64,000 bases of DNA, taken from assembly GCF_006874705.1 (NCBI RefSeq), contig NZ_CP035382.1, positions 4,677,547-4,741,546 of the forward strand. The letters are read 5' to 3'. Shown here piece after piece: positions 56,992 to 64,000 of this stretch (position 1 is its first letter; the number at the start of each line of letters is the position of its first letter). Source of the stretch: Leclercia adecarboxylata. Lineage in GTDB: Bacteria; Pseudomonadota; Gammaproteobacteria; Enterobacterales; Enterobacteriaceae. The notes under the pieces were generated by a model that did not search any database, was not told where the DNA came from, and saw only the letters and a program-made list of their open reading frames with translations. A program made the position numbers and the translations under genes.

Positions 56992-59420
56992 CAGCGGCCT
57001 CCTTTTGCCAGATACCACAATGCGCCGCCAGGCGACATGTCACGGCTCATCAGCTCGCGGTAACGTCGATCAACATAATTTCCCACCTCTTTCCCGAACT
57101 GCTCATAACCTCCGCTCGCCTGGGACTGTGTGTTTCCGTTGCCATCAATATGGATATTGACCTGCGGCGCGCCACTGCTGCCTGGCGTAACGCCTCCATT
57201 TCCCAGAGCACGTACACCCAGAGAACCATCTGCTGCGCGGGTAAGTGGCATGATGGCTTCCGGACCGGCCTCCCCCATCAGTCCGGCACCTTTAGCGAAC
57301 GCAAACATTGTGGGGGAACTCACGACAGAGTTACTGTACTGGCTGAGATCTGCTGAAGAGTAAACACCACCTTTGGCGTTGAACTGCAGGTTTGCCCCGT
57401 ATGACTGAAGTGCAGTGCCGCTGCTTGCGGAAGACGAGGCCGCGCCGCCAAACAGCGAACCGATGGAGCTGGCCGCGTTGGCGATCATCATGTTCACCAT
57501 TACCTGTTCAATGACTTTCATGACGCTGATGCCCCAGTCTTTCCAGCTCGCTTTGTTGCCGTTGAGCATATCAACGATGTTGCTGCTGATACCTGATAGC
57601 GCGCTTTGCATCGCATCGGCCGCCAGCGTTGCATAGTTAGTGGAATCATCCACCCAGTCAGCAAGCCCGTCCCGCGCACCGGTTACCCAGTCAGCCTGCA
57701 GCGCATCAATCTGACTGTAATAATCCTCCTGAATTTCCAGCCTTTGAGCCTGGGCATCTTTTAAAGCCTGGGTTTCACGGTCATAAACTGTCTGGCTGAT
57801 ATCACCGGCCTGATACTGCTTTTGCAGATCACGTTGCTGGTCGAGGTATTCACGCTCAATACCCAGCCGTTCCCTCAGCCGCTCACGCTGCTTATTGCCG
57901 AGCCCGGCTCCCTGAATATCCACACTCAGATCCCCGCGGGCGTTATCATTCTGCGCCTGCAGGCCAGCAACAAACTCTGCTACCTTCGCGTTTTCTTCGT
58001 TGGCTTTTTTCAGCAGGTTCAGGCGGTCCACTTCCTGAGCCAGCTGCTGCAGCCGGACTTTTTGCGCGTCGTTAATATCGGTGAGCTTTCCCTCCGCCAG
58101 ATCAAACTGAAGTTTCTGCTGCTCGGTCACCTCTGCTGTTTTCTGGCCAGTAGTGTCGATCAGTGCAATCTGTCGCAGGTAGCCCAGCTCCATGGATTTG
58201 AAGGCGCTTTCCAGCTTTTTGGCACTGGTGTCAGGGGTCACTTTTCCGTTGGACTCGCCTGGTGCGAGGGTGTAGTTACCTGAGGCGGTAACAGGAGATG
58301 TTGCGGAGGAAATAACAGGCGCCGCTGCTGCAATCGACTTAAGGCGCGTACGCTGCGCCAGTAGTTCGTTCAGCTCCTTCTGCTTCCCTTCCGTATCCAT
58401 GCCGAGGCGGTTAACACCCGCCAGGAAACCTTCGTCGTTCAGATCGGCTTCAAGATTTCTGATCCGCCGCTCAACCTCAAACAATGAGGCGTTAGCTGAT
58501 AATTTTTGCCCGCCCTGGTAATTATCGATAAGGCTGCCGAGCGATGACGCTGCTTTTCCCAGCCAGCCGACAAGGGAAGCAATCCCTCCCACCATATCCG
58601 CCAGGCCCTGCAGGACTTTAGGATCGGTGAATACTGCCCGCAGATCACCCAGTCCGGCCTGTAACGGTGAAAGGTCCACACGCGCCAGACCGGTTGCTAT
58701 TTCGAGTTTTAAACCCTGCGCCTGGGTCTCCATATCCTCAAAAAGGGAGTTTACTTTGACCAGATCATCAATGGACTGCGGATCCGGCGCAACGCCGTAT
58801 TCGCGCGAAAGCTTCAGGAACTGCTGTAACTTCTGGCTGTTGTTATCAAAAAGCGGCAGCAGTTTTGAAAGGTCATTGCCCAGGCTTTCGAGTATCGTGA
58901 TCTTTTCGGCGTTGGTGCCCACCTTTTCCAGCGCACCGGCGATTGCCAGCAGCTGTCGGTCGGGCGTTTCCGTGGACAACTTCTTCGCTGACAGGCCGAG
59001 AGCATTCAGCGCATCGACGGCCTCACCCGACTGGTTAAGGACCGCATCACCAATCTTATCGCCGATATCCTTAAAGATATCGGCCATCTGCTCGCCTGAC
59101 ACGCCAGCTTTTTGCGAGGCGAACTGCCAGCCCAGTAAGTCCTGTGTGGACATACGCAGGGATTTGGCGAGCCTGTCAGTTTCAGCGATCTGCTTTGATG
59201 TGGTTTTTAACAGGTTGATCCCTGCCACGCCTGCAGATACCGCTGCCGCTGCCGCGATAGTTGCCATCGCCCCCAGTGCGGCGCCGGCAAGACGGACATC
59301 TTCCTGTACCTGCCGGCGCCATTTTTGAGACTGCCGCTCAGCCCGGTTAAGGCCCGCCGCAAAGCCACCGATATTGGCAATCAGGTCAATGGTCAGGGTT
59401 CCAAGCGATCTGGCTGCCAT
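56991..59420 (-). CDS. Tape measure protein (H)
   Basis: 809 residues. Long helical stretches, N-terminal RSLGTLTIDLIANIGGFAAGLNRAE, two hydrophobic segments (about 45-75 and 650-690), and a C-terminal glycine-rich end. It fixes tail length and passes with DNA into the host; 809 residues predict a tail of about lambda size (853 residues in gpH). Confidence 0.93.
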   Translation of the reverse strand: MAARSLGTLTIDLIANIGGFAAGLNRAERQSQKWRRQVQEDVRLAGAALGAMATIAAAAAVSAGVAGINLLKTTSKQIAETDRLAKSLRMSTQDLLGWQFASQKAGVSGEQMADIFKDIGDKIGDAVLNQSGEAVDALNALGLSAKKLSTETPDRQLLAIAGALEKVGTNAEKITILESLGNDLSKLLPLFDNNSQKLQQFLKLSREYGVAPDPQSIDDLVKVNSLFEDMETQAQGLKLEIATGLARVDLSPLQAGLGDLRAVFTDPKVLQGLADMVGGIASLVGWLGKAASSLGSLIDNYQGGQKLSANASLFEVERRIRNLEADLNDEGFLAGVNRLGMDTEGKQKELNELLAQRTRLKSIAAAAPVISSATSPVTASGNYTLAPGESNGKVTPDTSAKKLESAFKSMELGYLRQIALIDTTGQKTAEVTEQQKLQFDLAEGKLTDINDAQKVRLQQLAQEVDRLNLLKKANEENAKVAEFVAGLQAQNDNARGDLSVDIQGAGLGNKQRERLRERLGIEREYLDQQRDLQKQYQAGDISQTVYDRETQALKDAQAQRLEIQEDYYSQIDALQADWVTGARDGLADWVDDSTNYATLAADAMQSALSGISSNIVDMLNGNKASWKDWGISVMKVIEQVMVNMMIANAASSIGSLFGGAASSSASSGTALQSYGANLQFNAKGGVYSSADLSQYSNSVVSSPTMFAFAKGAGLMGEAGPEAIMPLTRAADGSLGVRALGNGGVTPGSSGAPQVNIHIDGNGNTQSQASGGYEQFGKEVGNYVDRRYRELMSRDMSPGGALWYLAKGGR

Positions 59421-59437
59421 ACCGTCTCCGTGAGTGT

Positions 59438-60096
59438 TTACGACCAGGTACGCTTAGCCTCATCAAGCGTGACGGGGTCTGTGGTGGTCGTTGTTTTGGT
59501 GAAGTGAAGGGTGAAATCAGTGACGCTGAAAGGCGCTGTGTCTTTGCCACGGTTCACGTTGGCGATAGTGCTGGAGATCATCCCGGCGGCCCATTCCGTG
59601 CGCAACATTGGATTCAGGCTCCCGTAACGTTCGCGATACTTCACCCAGATCTGGAACTCCCTGAAGCTCAGTTTTTCCTGTGCCTCCGCTATGGTTTGTC
59701 CGCCGATACCATTGAGGACGAGTTCGCACCAGAATTCATCGTTGGCGCTGAGCTCATCTTTCCCAGATCGTTAACCTCCTGGATCGCCACCAGCAGGGCG
59801 ATGGTCAGCGCGCCGTCCAGCGCGCCGCGCTCCGGATCAGCCTCACCGGTAATGTCCGCAGGCGTGAACACGGGCTTGCCATTCTCGTCGCAGACAGACG
59901 CAGCGATCCGGCCCGCCACACCATCCACACGGCCATTCGCGGCCATCACATCCGTCATGGCCGAGTGGTAGCCCAGCGGGCGGATAAAGACTGTGGCTTT
60001 AAACTCCTCCTCACCCTGGCGCCAGGTGATTGGCTTTTCAACCGGGCGCCCCGTGAATGCCCCTGCCTGTTTCAGTGCATCGAGTGTCAGTTTCAT
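59438..60096 (-). CDS. Tail assembly chaperone GT fusion (programmed -1 frameshift)
   Basis: The message for G carries G-GGA-AAG at 59764-59758. A -1 slip there joins the first 113 G codons to a frame running DELSANDEFWCELV...to TLDEAKRTWS, giving a protein of about 219 residues, as in lambda gpGT. The T part has no start codon of its own in a good context. GT recruits tail-tube subunits to the tape measure. Confidence 0.88.
59689..60096 (-). CDS. Tail assembly chaperone G
   Basis: 135 residues in the unshifted frame ([14 protein letters not shown]...), the main product; lambda G is 140. It coats the tape measure during assembly. The ATG overlaps the stop of the tube gene (ATGA). Confidence 0.9.
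   Translation of the reverse strand: MKLTLDALKQAGAFTGRPVEKPITWRQGEEEFKATVFIRPLGYHSAMTDVMAANGRVDGVAGRIAASVCDENGKPVFTPADITGEADPERGALDGALTIALLVAIQEVNDLGKMSSAPTMNSGANSSSMVSADKP
59758..59764 (-). other. Ribosomal slippery site GGGAAAG
   Basis: The same heptamer as in lambda G/T, in phase (G GGA AAG) for -1 slippage. Confidence 0.9.
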
Positions 60097-60587
60097 CAGT
60101 CACCCGCCTTAGGTACCCAGACCGACCCGCCAGAACGCTGGATAGTTGCTGAAGTGGTCACCACCGTGTTGGCGGAGAAATCAAAGGGGAAGTCAGAGAC
60201 ATAACCGCGAAAAATAAACCAGGTGCGGCTGTCCGGTAGCGTCAGGCCATCAACAGAGCCGGCCGCGCCCTGCGCTGCTGCCGTCGGCTTCGCAGTACCG
60301 TCAGACCAGCCCACCGCAAACGTCAGCTCTTCGTGATCGTCGGAGTTTGCCAGGTTGTGCAGCATCACGTGACTGGCGTTTTCCGGGTCAGCGTTCAGGC
60401 CCACCGTCGCCTGGCCGGGCGTGCGCAGACCAACCTTATAGGTGCGACTGTTTCGCTCAGAAAGACAGGTATCTTCAATCTGATCTGCCGGGTTGCCACC
60501 GGGTGAAAAACTGGTGATACATTCGATTTCACTTACCGCGCCCTGGGCGAGCACAAAAAACTGAGTACCTTGCGTCAGTACAGACAT
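60096..60587 (-). CDS. Major tail (tube) protein
   Basis: 163 residues, mostly beta structure, with [14 protein letters not shown] and [32 protein letters not shown], like HK97/lambda-type tube proteins (shorter than lambda gpV, no Ig domain). Forms the tail tube. GGAG lies nine bases before the ATG; a terminator-like hairpin precedes it. Confidence 0.88.
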   Translation of the reverse strand: MSVLTQGTQFFVLAQGAVSEIECITSFSPGGNPADQIEDTCLSERNSRTYKVGLRTPGQATVGLNADPENASHVMLHNLANSDDHEELTFAVGWSDGTAKPTAAAQGAAGSVDGLTLPDSRTWFIFRGYVSDFPFDFSANTVVTTSATIQRSGGSVWVPKAGD

Positions 60588-60603
60588 GGTTTTCTCCGTG
60601 CAT

Positions 60604-60626
60604 AAAAAAACCGGCGCCGGGCCGGT
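60604..60626 (-). terminator. Terminator hairpin before the tube gene
   Basis: ACCGGC-(10)-GCCGGT followed by seven Ts on the minus strand. Confidence 0.8.
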
Positions 60627-60637
60627 GTATTGAGGGG

Positions 60638-61003
60638 TTATCGCTTCACTATCCAGTTAACGTCGAAGGAATAGCGATAGCGCTTTGTTTCGGGGTTTCG
60701 TTCCTGTCCGCCCCAGCGGGTTATATGTGCGTGGGGTTCAATGGCATCGCGCAGCGCCGCCGCCACCGCGATCACCTCATCCGGGGTATCCGCCCAGGCA
60801 TCAACCTGTAGGGACCAAGTATCTGCATCCGGGCGCTGTCCGAGATAGTTCTCAGGTGCGCCGTTCACGTTCTGCCAGACGACATAGGGATAAATCACGT
60901 TATCGTCCTGCTGCCCGAACGGGTAAAGCCGCACGGGCGAATCGCCAATCAGCGCCCGCACTGCGGGACTGGCCGCGCAGACGGAAAACAGGGGGGCAAT
61001 CAC
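60638..61003 (-). CDS. Tail terminator / completion protein (DUF3168)
   Basis: 121 residues of the DUF3168 family ([36 protein letters not shown]), equated with tail terminator proteins that cap the tube at the head side. Starts by a four-base overlap with the upstream gene. Confidence 0.85.
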   Translation of the reverse strand: MIAPLFSVCAASPAVRALIGDSPVRLYPFGQQDDNVIYPYVVWQNVNGAPENYLGQRPDADTWSLQVDAWADTPDEVIAVAAALRDAIEPHAHITRWGGQERNPETKRYRYSFDVNWIVKR

Positions 61004-61485
61004 GTTCCGCCTCCTTTTCGTTGTGCGCGCCGCAGCGCCCGGTCGATGCTTTTTTCATACTCGGTGGTGAACGTGGTGATCACCTCCTGAACGCGGGAGG
61101 TTGCCGCTGCGCGCACAAGAGGTTTCGGCGCCATTTTTTCCGTACCAAACTCGAGCAGTCGCCAGTGCGGGGTGGGCGCATCCGCGGCAAGGCTGGGATC
61201 TTTTTTAAGCTTCGCCCCCTGCAGAATGCCGATCCGGAAGCCGAGATTACCGGTTTGCTTAAACAGCCTTCCGTTCCAGCGCTGCGCCGCATTATCAGCA
61301 ATACTGCGGGCCGTCTGCGGATCGTCCAGACGCAGGGCATTGGCCTTAATCTGGTTCACAATGACGTTACCTGCTTTGCGCAGCGCCGCACGGCCGCCCT
61401 TTCGCTTCAGATCGTCGTTCACCTCGTTGAGCTTCTGCTTCAGCGACTCAATGCCGGTGATCTGAACATTGATACCATCAGCCAT
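61000..61485 (-). CDS. HK97 gp10-family head-tail joining protein
   Basis: 161 residues: NVQITGIESLKQKLNEVNDDLKRKGGRAALRKAGNV... and a LEFGTEKMAPKPLVRAA box are the HK97-gp10 family signature. Overlaps the adaptor gene by eight bases. Confidence 0.88.
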   Translation of the reverse strand: MADGINVQITGIESLKQKLNEVNDDLKRKGGRAALRKAGNVIVNQIKANALRLDDPQTARSIADNAAQRWNGRLFKQTGNLGFRIGILQGAKLKKDPSLAADAPTPHWRLLEFGTEKMAPKPLVRAAATSRVQEVITTFTTEYEKSIDRALRRAQRKGGGT

Positions 61486-61810
61486 CGTTTACCCCCCGGG
61501 CACATGGCAAAGTGAGATATTCCCGGCCGCTTTTGTCATCCTCCAGCACGCCGGCAATGTCATACACACGCCCGCTGTATAAGATGCGGTGCTTGTCCGT
61601 AACATCCCCGCGCCAGCGTATTGTGATACGTGTCGTGACTTCATTCTGTCCGGCCTGCGCGGCCACAAAGTCGCGAGCAGAAAGATCGGTGACGTTCGCC
61701 CACAGTTCAGCCACATCAGCCCAGCCATTAACGATCGCGCCAGTGGCCAGGCTCTGCGTTTTAACAGGCTTCTGCAGTATCACACGCTTATTCAGTTTGC
61801 CTGCCTGCAT
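61478..61810 (-). CDS. Head closure / head-tail adaptor protein
   Basis: 110 residues, phage head-tail joining (SPP1 gp16-like) family: KLNKRVILQKPV, GWADVAELWANV, RWRGDVTDKHRILYSGRVYDI. It seals the portal channel before tail joining. GGGGA precedes the ATG. Confidence 0.87.
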   Translation of the reverse strand: MQAGKLNKRVILQKPVKTQSLATGAIVNGWADVAELWANVTDLSARDFVAAQAGQNEVTTRITIRWRGDVTDKHRILYSGRVYDIAGVLEDDKSGREYLTLPCARGVNDG

Positions 61811-61812
61811 GT

Positions 61813-62013
61813 TTATCCCCTGGGTTTACCACTCAGATAGGTCTGCGGCGATAAGCCGTCATCGCTGACATCATCGACCACGGACTGGTAGATCACGGCG
61901 ACAAGGGCTTCATTTGATTCCGCCAGCCGGTTTATCGCGGCGGTCTGCGCCAGCTGCGCTTTCGTTTGTTCCTCCAGCGCCGTCAGTAACGCGCTTACCT
62001 GTTGCTCTTTCAT
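61813..62013 (-). CDS. Small phage head-tail-region protein
   Basis: 66 residues (MKEQQVSALLTALEEQTKAQLAQTAAINRLAESNEALVAVIYQ...), a predicted long helix, ending TYLSGKPRG. Start chosen at the ATG; the frame extends 15 codons upstream to a GTG without ribosome site. It shares 104 bases with an overlapping frame (61910-62074). Function unknown. Confidence 0.65.
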   Translation of the reverse strand: MKEQQVSALLTALEEQTKAQLAQTAAINRLAESNEALVAVIYQSVVDDVSDDGLSPQTYLSGKPRG

Positions 62014-62074
62014 AGGCGATAGCCATCCATTTTTTAAGCCACTCACGGCGCGCGGCACATCCGGAACAGGCCAT
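61910..62074 (-). CDS. Overlapping small CxxC protein
   Basis: 54 residues beginning MACSGCAARREWLKKWMAIAYERATG. The ATG overlaps the stop of the connector gene (TGATG), a good coupling signal. A CxxC pair at 3-6 is followed by a basic amphipathic helix, like small metal-binding phage proteins. It overlaps the 66-residue gene in another frame, so both may be real. Found by direct translation. Confidence 0.55.
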   Translation of the reverse strand: MACSGCAARREWLKKWMAIAYERATGKRVTDGAGGTNESAAGADRRDKPAGGIK

Positions 62075-62400
62075 CAGTGCCACCTCCGGTGCCGTATCAG
62101 TAGCGCCTCAACACCCAGCGGCATTTCCGTGAGGTTTTGCGCTGCTGCTTCGCGGTTCGCATACCAGTGGCCAATCAGCAAAAGCATTGCCGTCCAGATA
62201 CCGGAAGTAAAAAGAACTTCACGGGGCGGAGTCTCCCCTTCCACCGGCGGTGTTAATGTTTCCACCAGCGCGCCGTCGCAGAACTGCTCAACATAATCGA
62301 CGGCCGCTGATGTGTAGGCTGCGATGAGCGAATCTTCGGCGTCGCTATCAACCCTCAGATGCGTCTTTATCAGCGCCATCTGCTCCGCGCTTATTTCCAC
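62074..62400 (-). CDS. Head-tail connector protein (gp6-like)
   Basis: 108 residues from a GTG with GGAGG five bases upstream; the longer frame to 62466 lies wholly over the previous gene. Typical gp6 family: MALIKTHLRVDSDAEDSLIAAYTSAAVDYVEQFCDG and TSGIWTAMLLLIGHWYANREA. Rings of this protein extend the portal. Confidence 0.87.
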   Translation of the reverse strand: MEISAEQMALIKTHLRVDSDAEDSLIAAYTSAAVDYVEQFCDGALVETLTPPVEGETPPREVLFTSGIWTAMLLLIGHWYANREAAAQNLTEMPLGVEALLIRHRRWH

Positions 62401-62590
62401 CTTTACCTCCGGTTTTGGCTTTTGCAGGCGGCTCAGGATCGGAGGTTTTTGCCTTTTCGGGCTCAACCTCTTCGGCCAGGTGCAGTTTGACCAGCGCTTC
62501 GCCGATTTCTTTCTTCACCACGCGGGTTTCGCCCTGGGATACCGTGCCCAGGTGATAATGCGAGAACATACGGAGAGCTTTAATTTTCAT
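62348..62590 (-). CDS. Small phage protein after the capsid gene
   Basis: 80 residues: an N-terminal MKIKALRMFSHYHLGTVSQGETRVV domain and a Lys/Ala/Gly-rich disordered tail. Located between capsid and connector, 36 bases after the capsid; its end overlaps the connector by 53 bases. Function unknown; similar small proteins occur here in HK97-like phages. Confidence 0.75.
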   Translation of the reverse strand: MKIKALRMFSHYHLGTVSQGETRVVKKEIGEALVKLHLAEEVEPEKAKTSDPEPPAKAKTGGKGGNKRGADGADKDASEG

Positions 62591-62626
62591 ACATTAAACG
62601 CGGCCATTGCTGACCGCGCCCTTCTG

Positions 62627-63790
62627 TTATTCGCCGGAGGAAACCGCAACATCGCCAGTGACGATAGCTGCAGGACGGTAGTGCGCCAGCGCCAGGCGCT
62701 CTTCGCACAGAATAGTCAGCATGTTTTTAACGAAGTTGTCGCGATCCTGGTTACTGATCTCGATAGTGGCATCCATGCGGTCCCACACCTGAGATGCCAG
62801 GCCAAACGCGCCAACGGTGAATTTACCTGCCGTCTGCGCCGTGGTTGACACCACCGGCAGACCCCAGAGCACTTTGGAGGCAAACGCCTGCGGGCCGCCC
62901 ATGATGTAATTGCCATTGGCGTCTTTCAGCAGCGCGATGCGGTGCCAGTCCGCCGGGTTGAGAATGATGCCATCGGCTTCAAACTCACTCAGCGACACCT
63001 GGTAGATGGCGTGTGCAAGAACATCGGCACCGGTATCCCCGGTCGCGTTGAGGGCGGTTTCGTAGTCGGTCGCCACCACGTTCAGCCCCTGCAGGTTGTC
63101 GCCGGTGCCATCACCATTCAGCATCTGGTTCTCTTCTACCAGCGCCAGGCCATACATCATGCGGGAGTTGATGTAGGACTGCAGCGCCGGGGCATCGTCC
63201 ATGATCTGGCGCGACGCCTGGATCCAGTGAGCGATGGTTTTCACGTTCGCCGTTTCTTTGGTGAAGGTGATGTTACTTTCAGGCTTGAGGGTGCCTTCCG
63301 CCACTGGCGCCACGGCGTTGGTAAACACATTTTCACGCACGTATTCCAGCGCGTTGCTGGTGATGCGCCCCTGCGCCAGCAGGTCACGTACGGTCAGGCG
63401 GCGCAGACCTGGCATCAGGATACCTGGCTGCTGCTGTGGCAGAACCAGTGCGCCGGCGGAGTTCGCGCCAGAGCCGATCGCTTTGTCGAAGCTGGTCACT
63501 TTCGCTTTGGTACGTGAGCCGTCCCAGCATTTCATCAGGTCTTCGGACACGCGTTCTGCAAAGGATTTCTGGGCGGTCTGTTCAGGCGAGTTGCCAGCCA
63601 GCTTCTGCTCAAGATCGAACAGTCGAGTGCCGGTGGCTTTCAGCTCATCCTGGGCTTTCGCCAGGTCGGTCTGCAGCTGCTTGTTGATTTCGCCGTTCTG
63701 GGTGATGGATTTACGCTGTTCCTCGATAAGCTCTTTCACTTCTTTCTGGGAGTTCTCGATCGCTTTTTCCAGGGTTGCTAATTCAGACAT
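62627..63790 (-). CDS. Major capsid protein, HK97 gp5 type
   Basis: 387 residues, closely similar to HK97 gp5 (385). The delta scaffold domain (1-103) is predicted coiled coil, and the protease site after Lys103 is kept (FDK|AIGSG). Lys169 and Asn356, which form isopeptide crosslinks in HK97, and Glu363, the catalyst, occupy the same positions here (LKPES, FVKN, CEER). So chainmail crosslinking is expected. GGAGC precedes the ATG. Confidence 0.95.
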   Translation of the reverse strand: MSELATLEKAIENSQKEVKELIEEQRKSITQNGEINKQLQTDLAKAQDELKATGTRLFDLEQKLAGNSPEQTAQKSFAERVSEDLMKCWDGSRTKAKVTSFDKAIGSGANSAGALVLPQQQPGILMPGLRRLTVRDLLAQGRITSNALEYVRENVFTNAVAPVAEGTLKPESNITFTKETANVKTIAHWIQASRQIMDDAPALQSYINSRMMYGLALVEENQMLNGDGTGDNLQGLNVVATDYETALNATGDTGADVLAHAIYQVSLSEFEADGIILNPADWHRIALLKDANGNYIMGGPQAFASKVLWGLPVVSTTAQTAGKFTVGAFGLASQVWDRMDATIEISNQDRDNFVKNMLTILCEERLALAHYRPAAIVTGDVAVSSGE

Positions 63791-63801
63791 GTTTTGCTCC
63801 G

Positions 63802-64000
63802 TTAGGGATTCCGCAGGTTAGCGGCAAAGGAAGTTATGCGCTGTGCCAGCGCGTCAATGTCGCCGCCGCCGAACTCGCTTCGGCCTGCGGACTTCACGCG
63901 GGCGATAAACGCCTGCGCTTCAGCACGCGTAAGGCCGACTGAATCCCTCAGCCAGGCCTCCGCGTCACGAATGGTTTTAATGCCGTCGATGCTCTTCATG
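63802..64000 (-). CDS. Probable prohead protease, C-terminal end (5' part off window)
   Basis: The last 66 codons are in the window; the frame is open to the right edge, so the ATG at 63999 may be internal. SIDGIKTIRDAEAWLRDSVGLTRAEAQAFIARVK resembles the C-terminal helical tail of ClpP-like or U35 head proteases, which precede the capsid gene in HK97-like phages. Catalytic residues are out of view. Confidence 0.6.
   Translation of the reverse strand, partial: MKSIDGIKTIRDAEAWLRDSVGLTRAEAQAFIARVKSAGRSEFGGGDIDALAQRITSFAANLRNP

Larger units (their letters stand above)
43216..64000 (-). mobile_element. HK97/lambda-like prophage, late end and structural genes (continues past window)
   Basis: From the break in yecE to the right edge, genes are phage structural genes on the minus strand in reverse lambda order: protease, HK97-type capsid, connectors, tail tube, G/GT, tape measure, M, L, K, I, J, fibres. 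The accessory cassette at 43.4-45.4 kb is AT-richer than the chromosome. No integrase, repressor, lysis, terminase or portal gene is in the window; by lambdoid layout they lie beyond 64 kb. All structural genes seen are intact, so the prophage may be functional. Confidence 0.93.

Noticed and set aside
62401..62466. Longer start for the connector protein
   Set aside because: It would lie inside the preceding gene; GGAGG five bases before the GTG at 62400 supports the shorter form.

Overview
The window is a piece of enterobacterial chromosome followed by most of the late (virion) half of a temperate siphovirus prophage. Gene content, order and protein sequences of the first 43 kb follow the Escherichia coli kdgR-htpX-prc ... 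ruvABC-aspS-yecDE region almost gene for gene. The high GC, the residue differences from E. coli, and the lack of yebG (between yebF and purT) and yebB (between ruvA and ruvC) point to Enterobacter, Leclercia, Lelliottia or a close relative. No species call is safe from this window alone.

Region 1 (1-23 kb): a metallo-beta-lactamase-fold gene running off the left edge, yebO, mgrB (PhoQ feedback peptide), yobH, the IclR regulator kdgR, the yebQ transporter, envelope proteolysis (htpX, prc, with proQ), msrC, the letAB lipid-transport pair, rsmF, small conserved genes (yebV, yebW), the phosphatase pphA, and an extra VirK/YbjX-family gene with a PhoP-box-like site. Then come the overlapping sRNAs RyeA and SdsR, the copper group yebY-copD-copC, holE, yobB, exoX, ptrB, yebE and yebF.

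Region 2 (23-43 kb): purT with a PurR box; the Entner-Doudoroff/pentose-phosphate block eda, edd, zwf, hexR and pykA with recognisable GntR and HexR operators; lpxM and mepM; the divergent znuA/znuCB zinc importer around a Zur box; ruvAB with a LexA box; then ruvC, yebC, nudB, aspS and yecD. REP/BIME and ERIC repeats lie between several of these genes.

Region 3 (43.2-64 kb): yecE is cut after 31 native codons by a prophage whose late end abuts it. Reading leftward from 64 kb the prophage carries the end of a probable prohead protease, an HK97-type self-crosslinking capsid protein, head-tail connector genes, the tail tube, a lambda-style G/GT frameshift pair, the tape measure, tail-tip genes M-L-K-I-J, two tail-fibre genes, and then an accessory cassette. 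That cassette has two LexA-controlled units (a DinI-like protein, and a UmuD-like short S24 protein with a partner), a hemerythrin-like protein, a small zinc-ribbon protein and other short elements. Several intrinsic terminators lie between late genes, as expected if late transcription is antiterminated. The integrase, repressor and packaging genes must lie beyond 64 kb.
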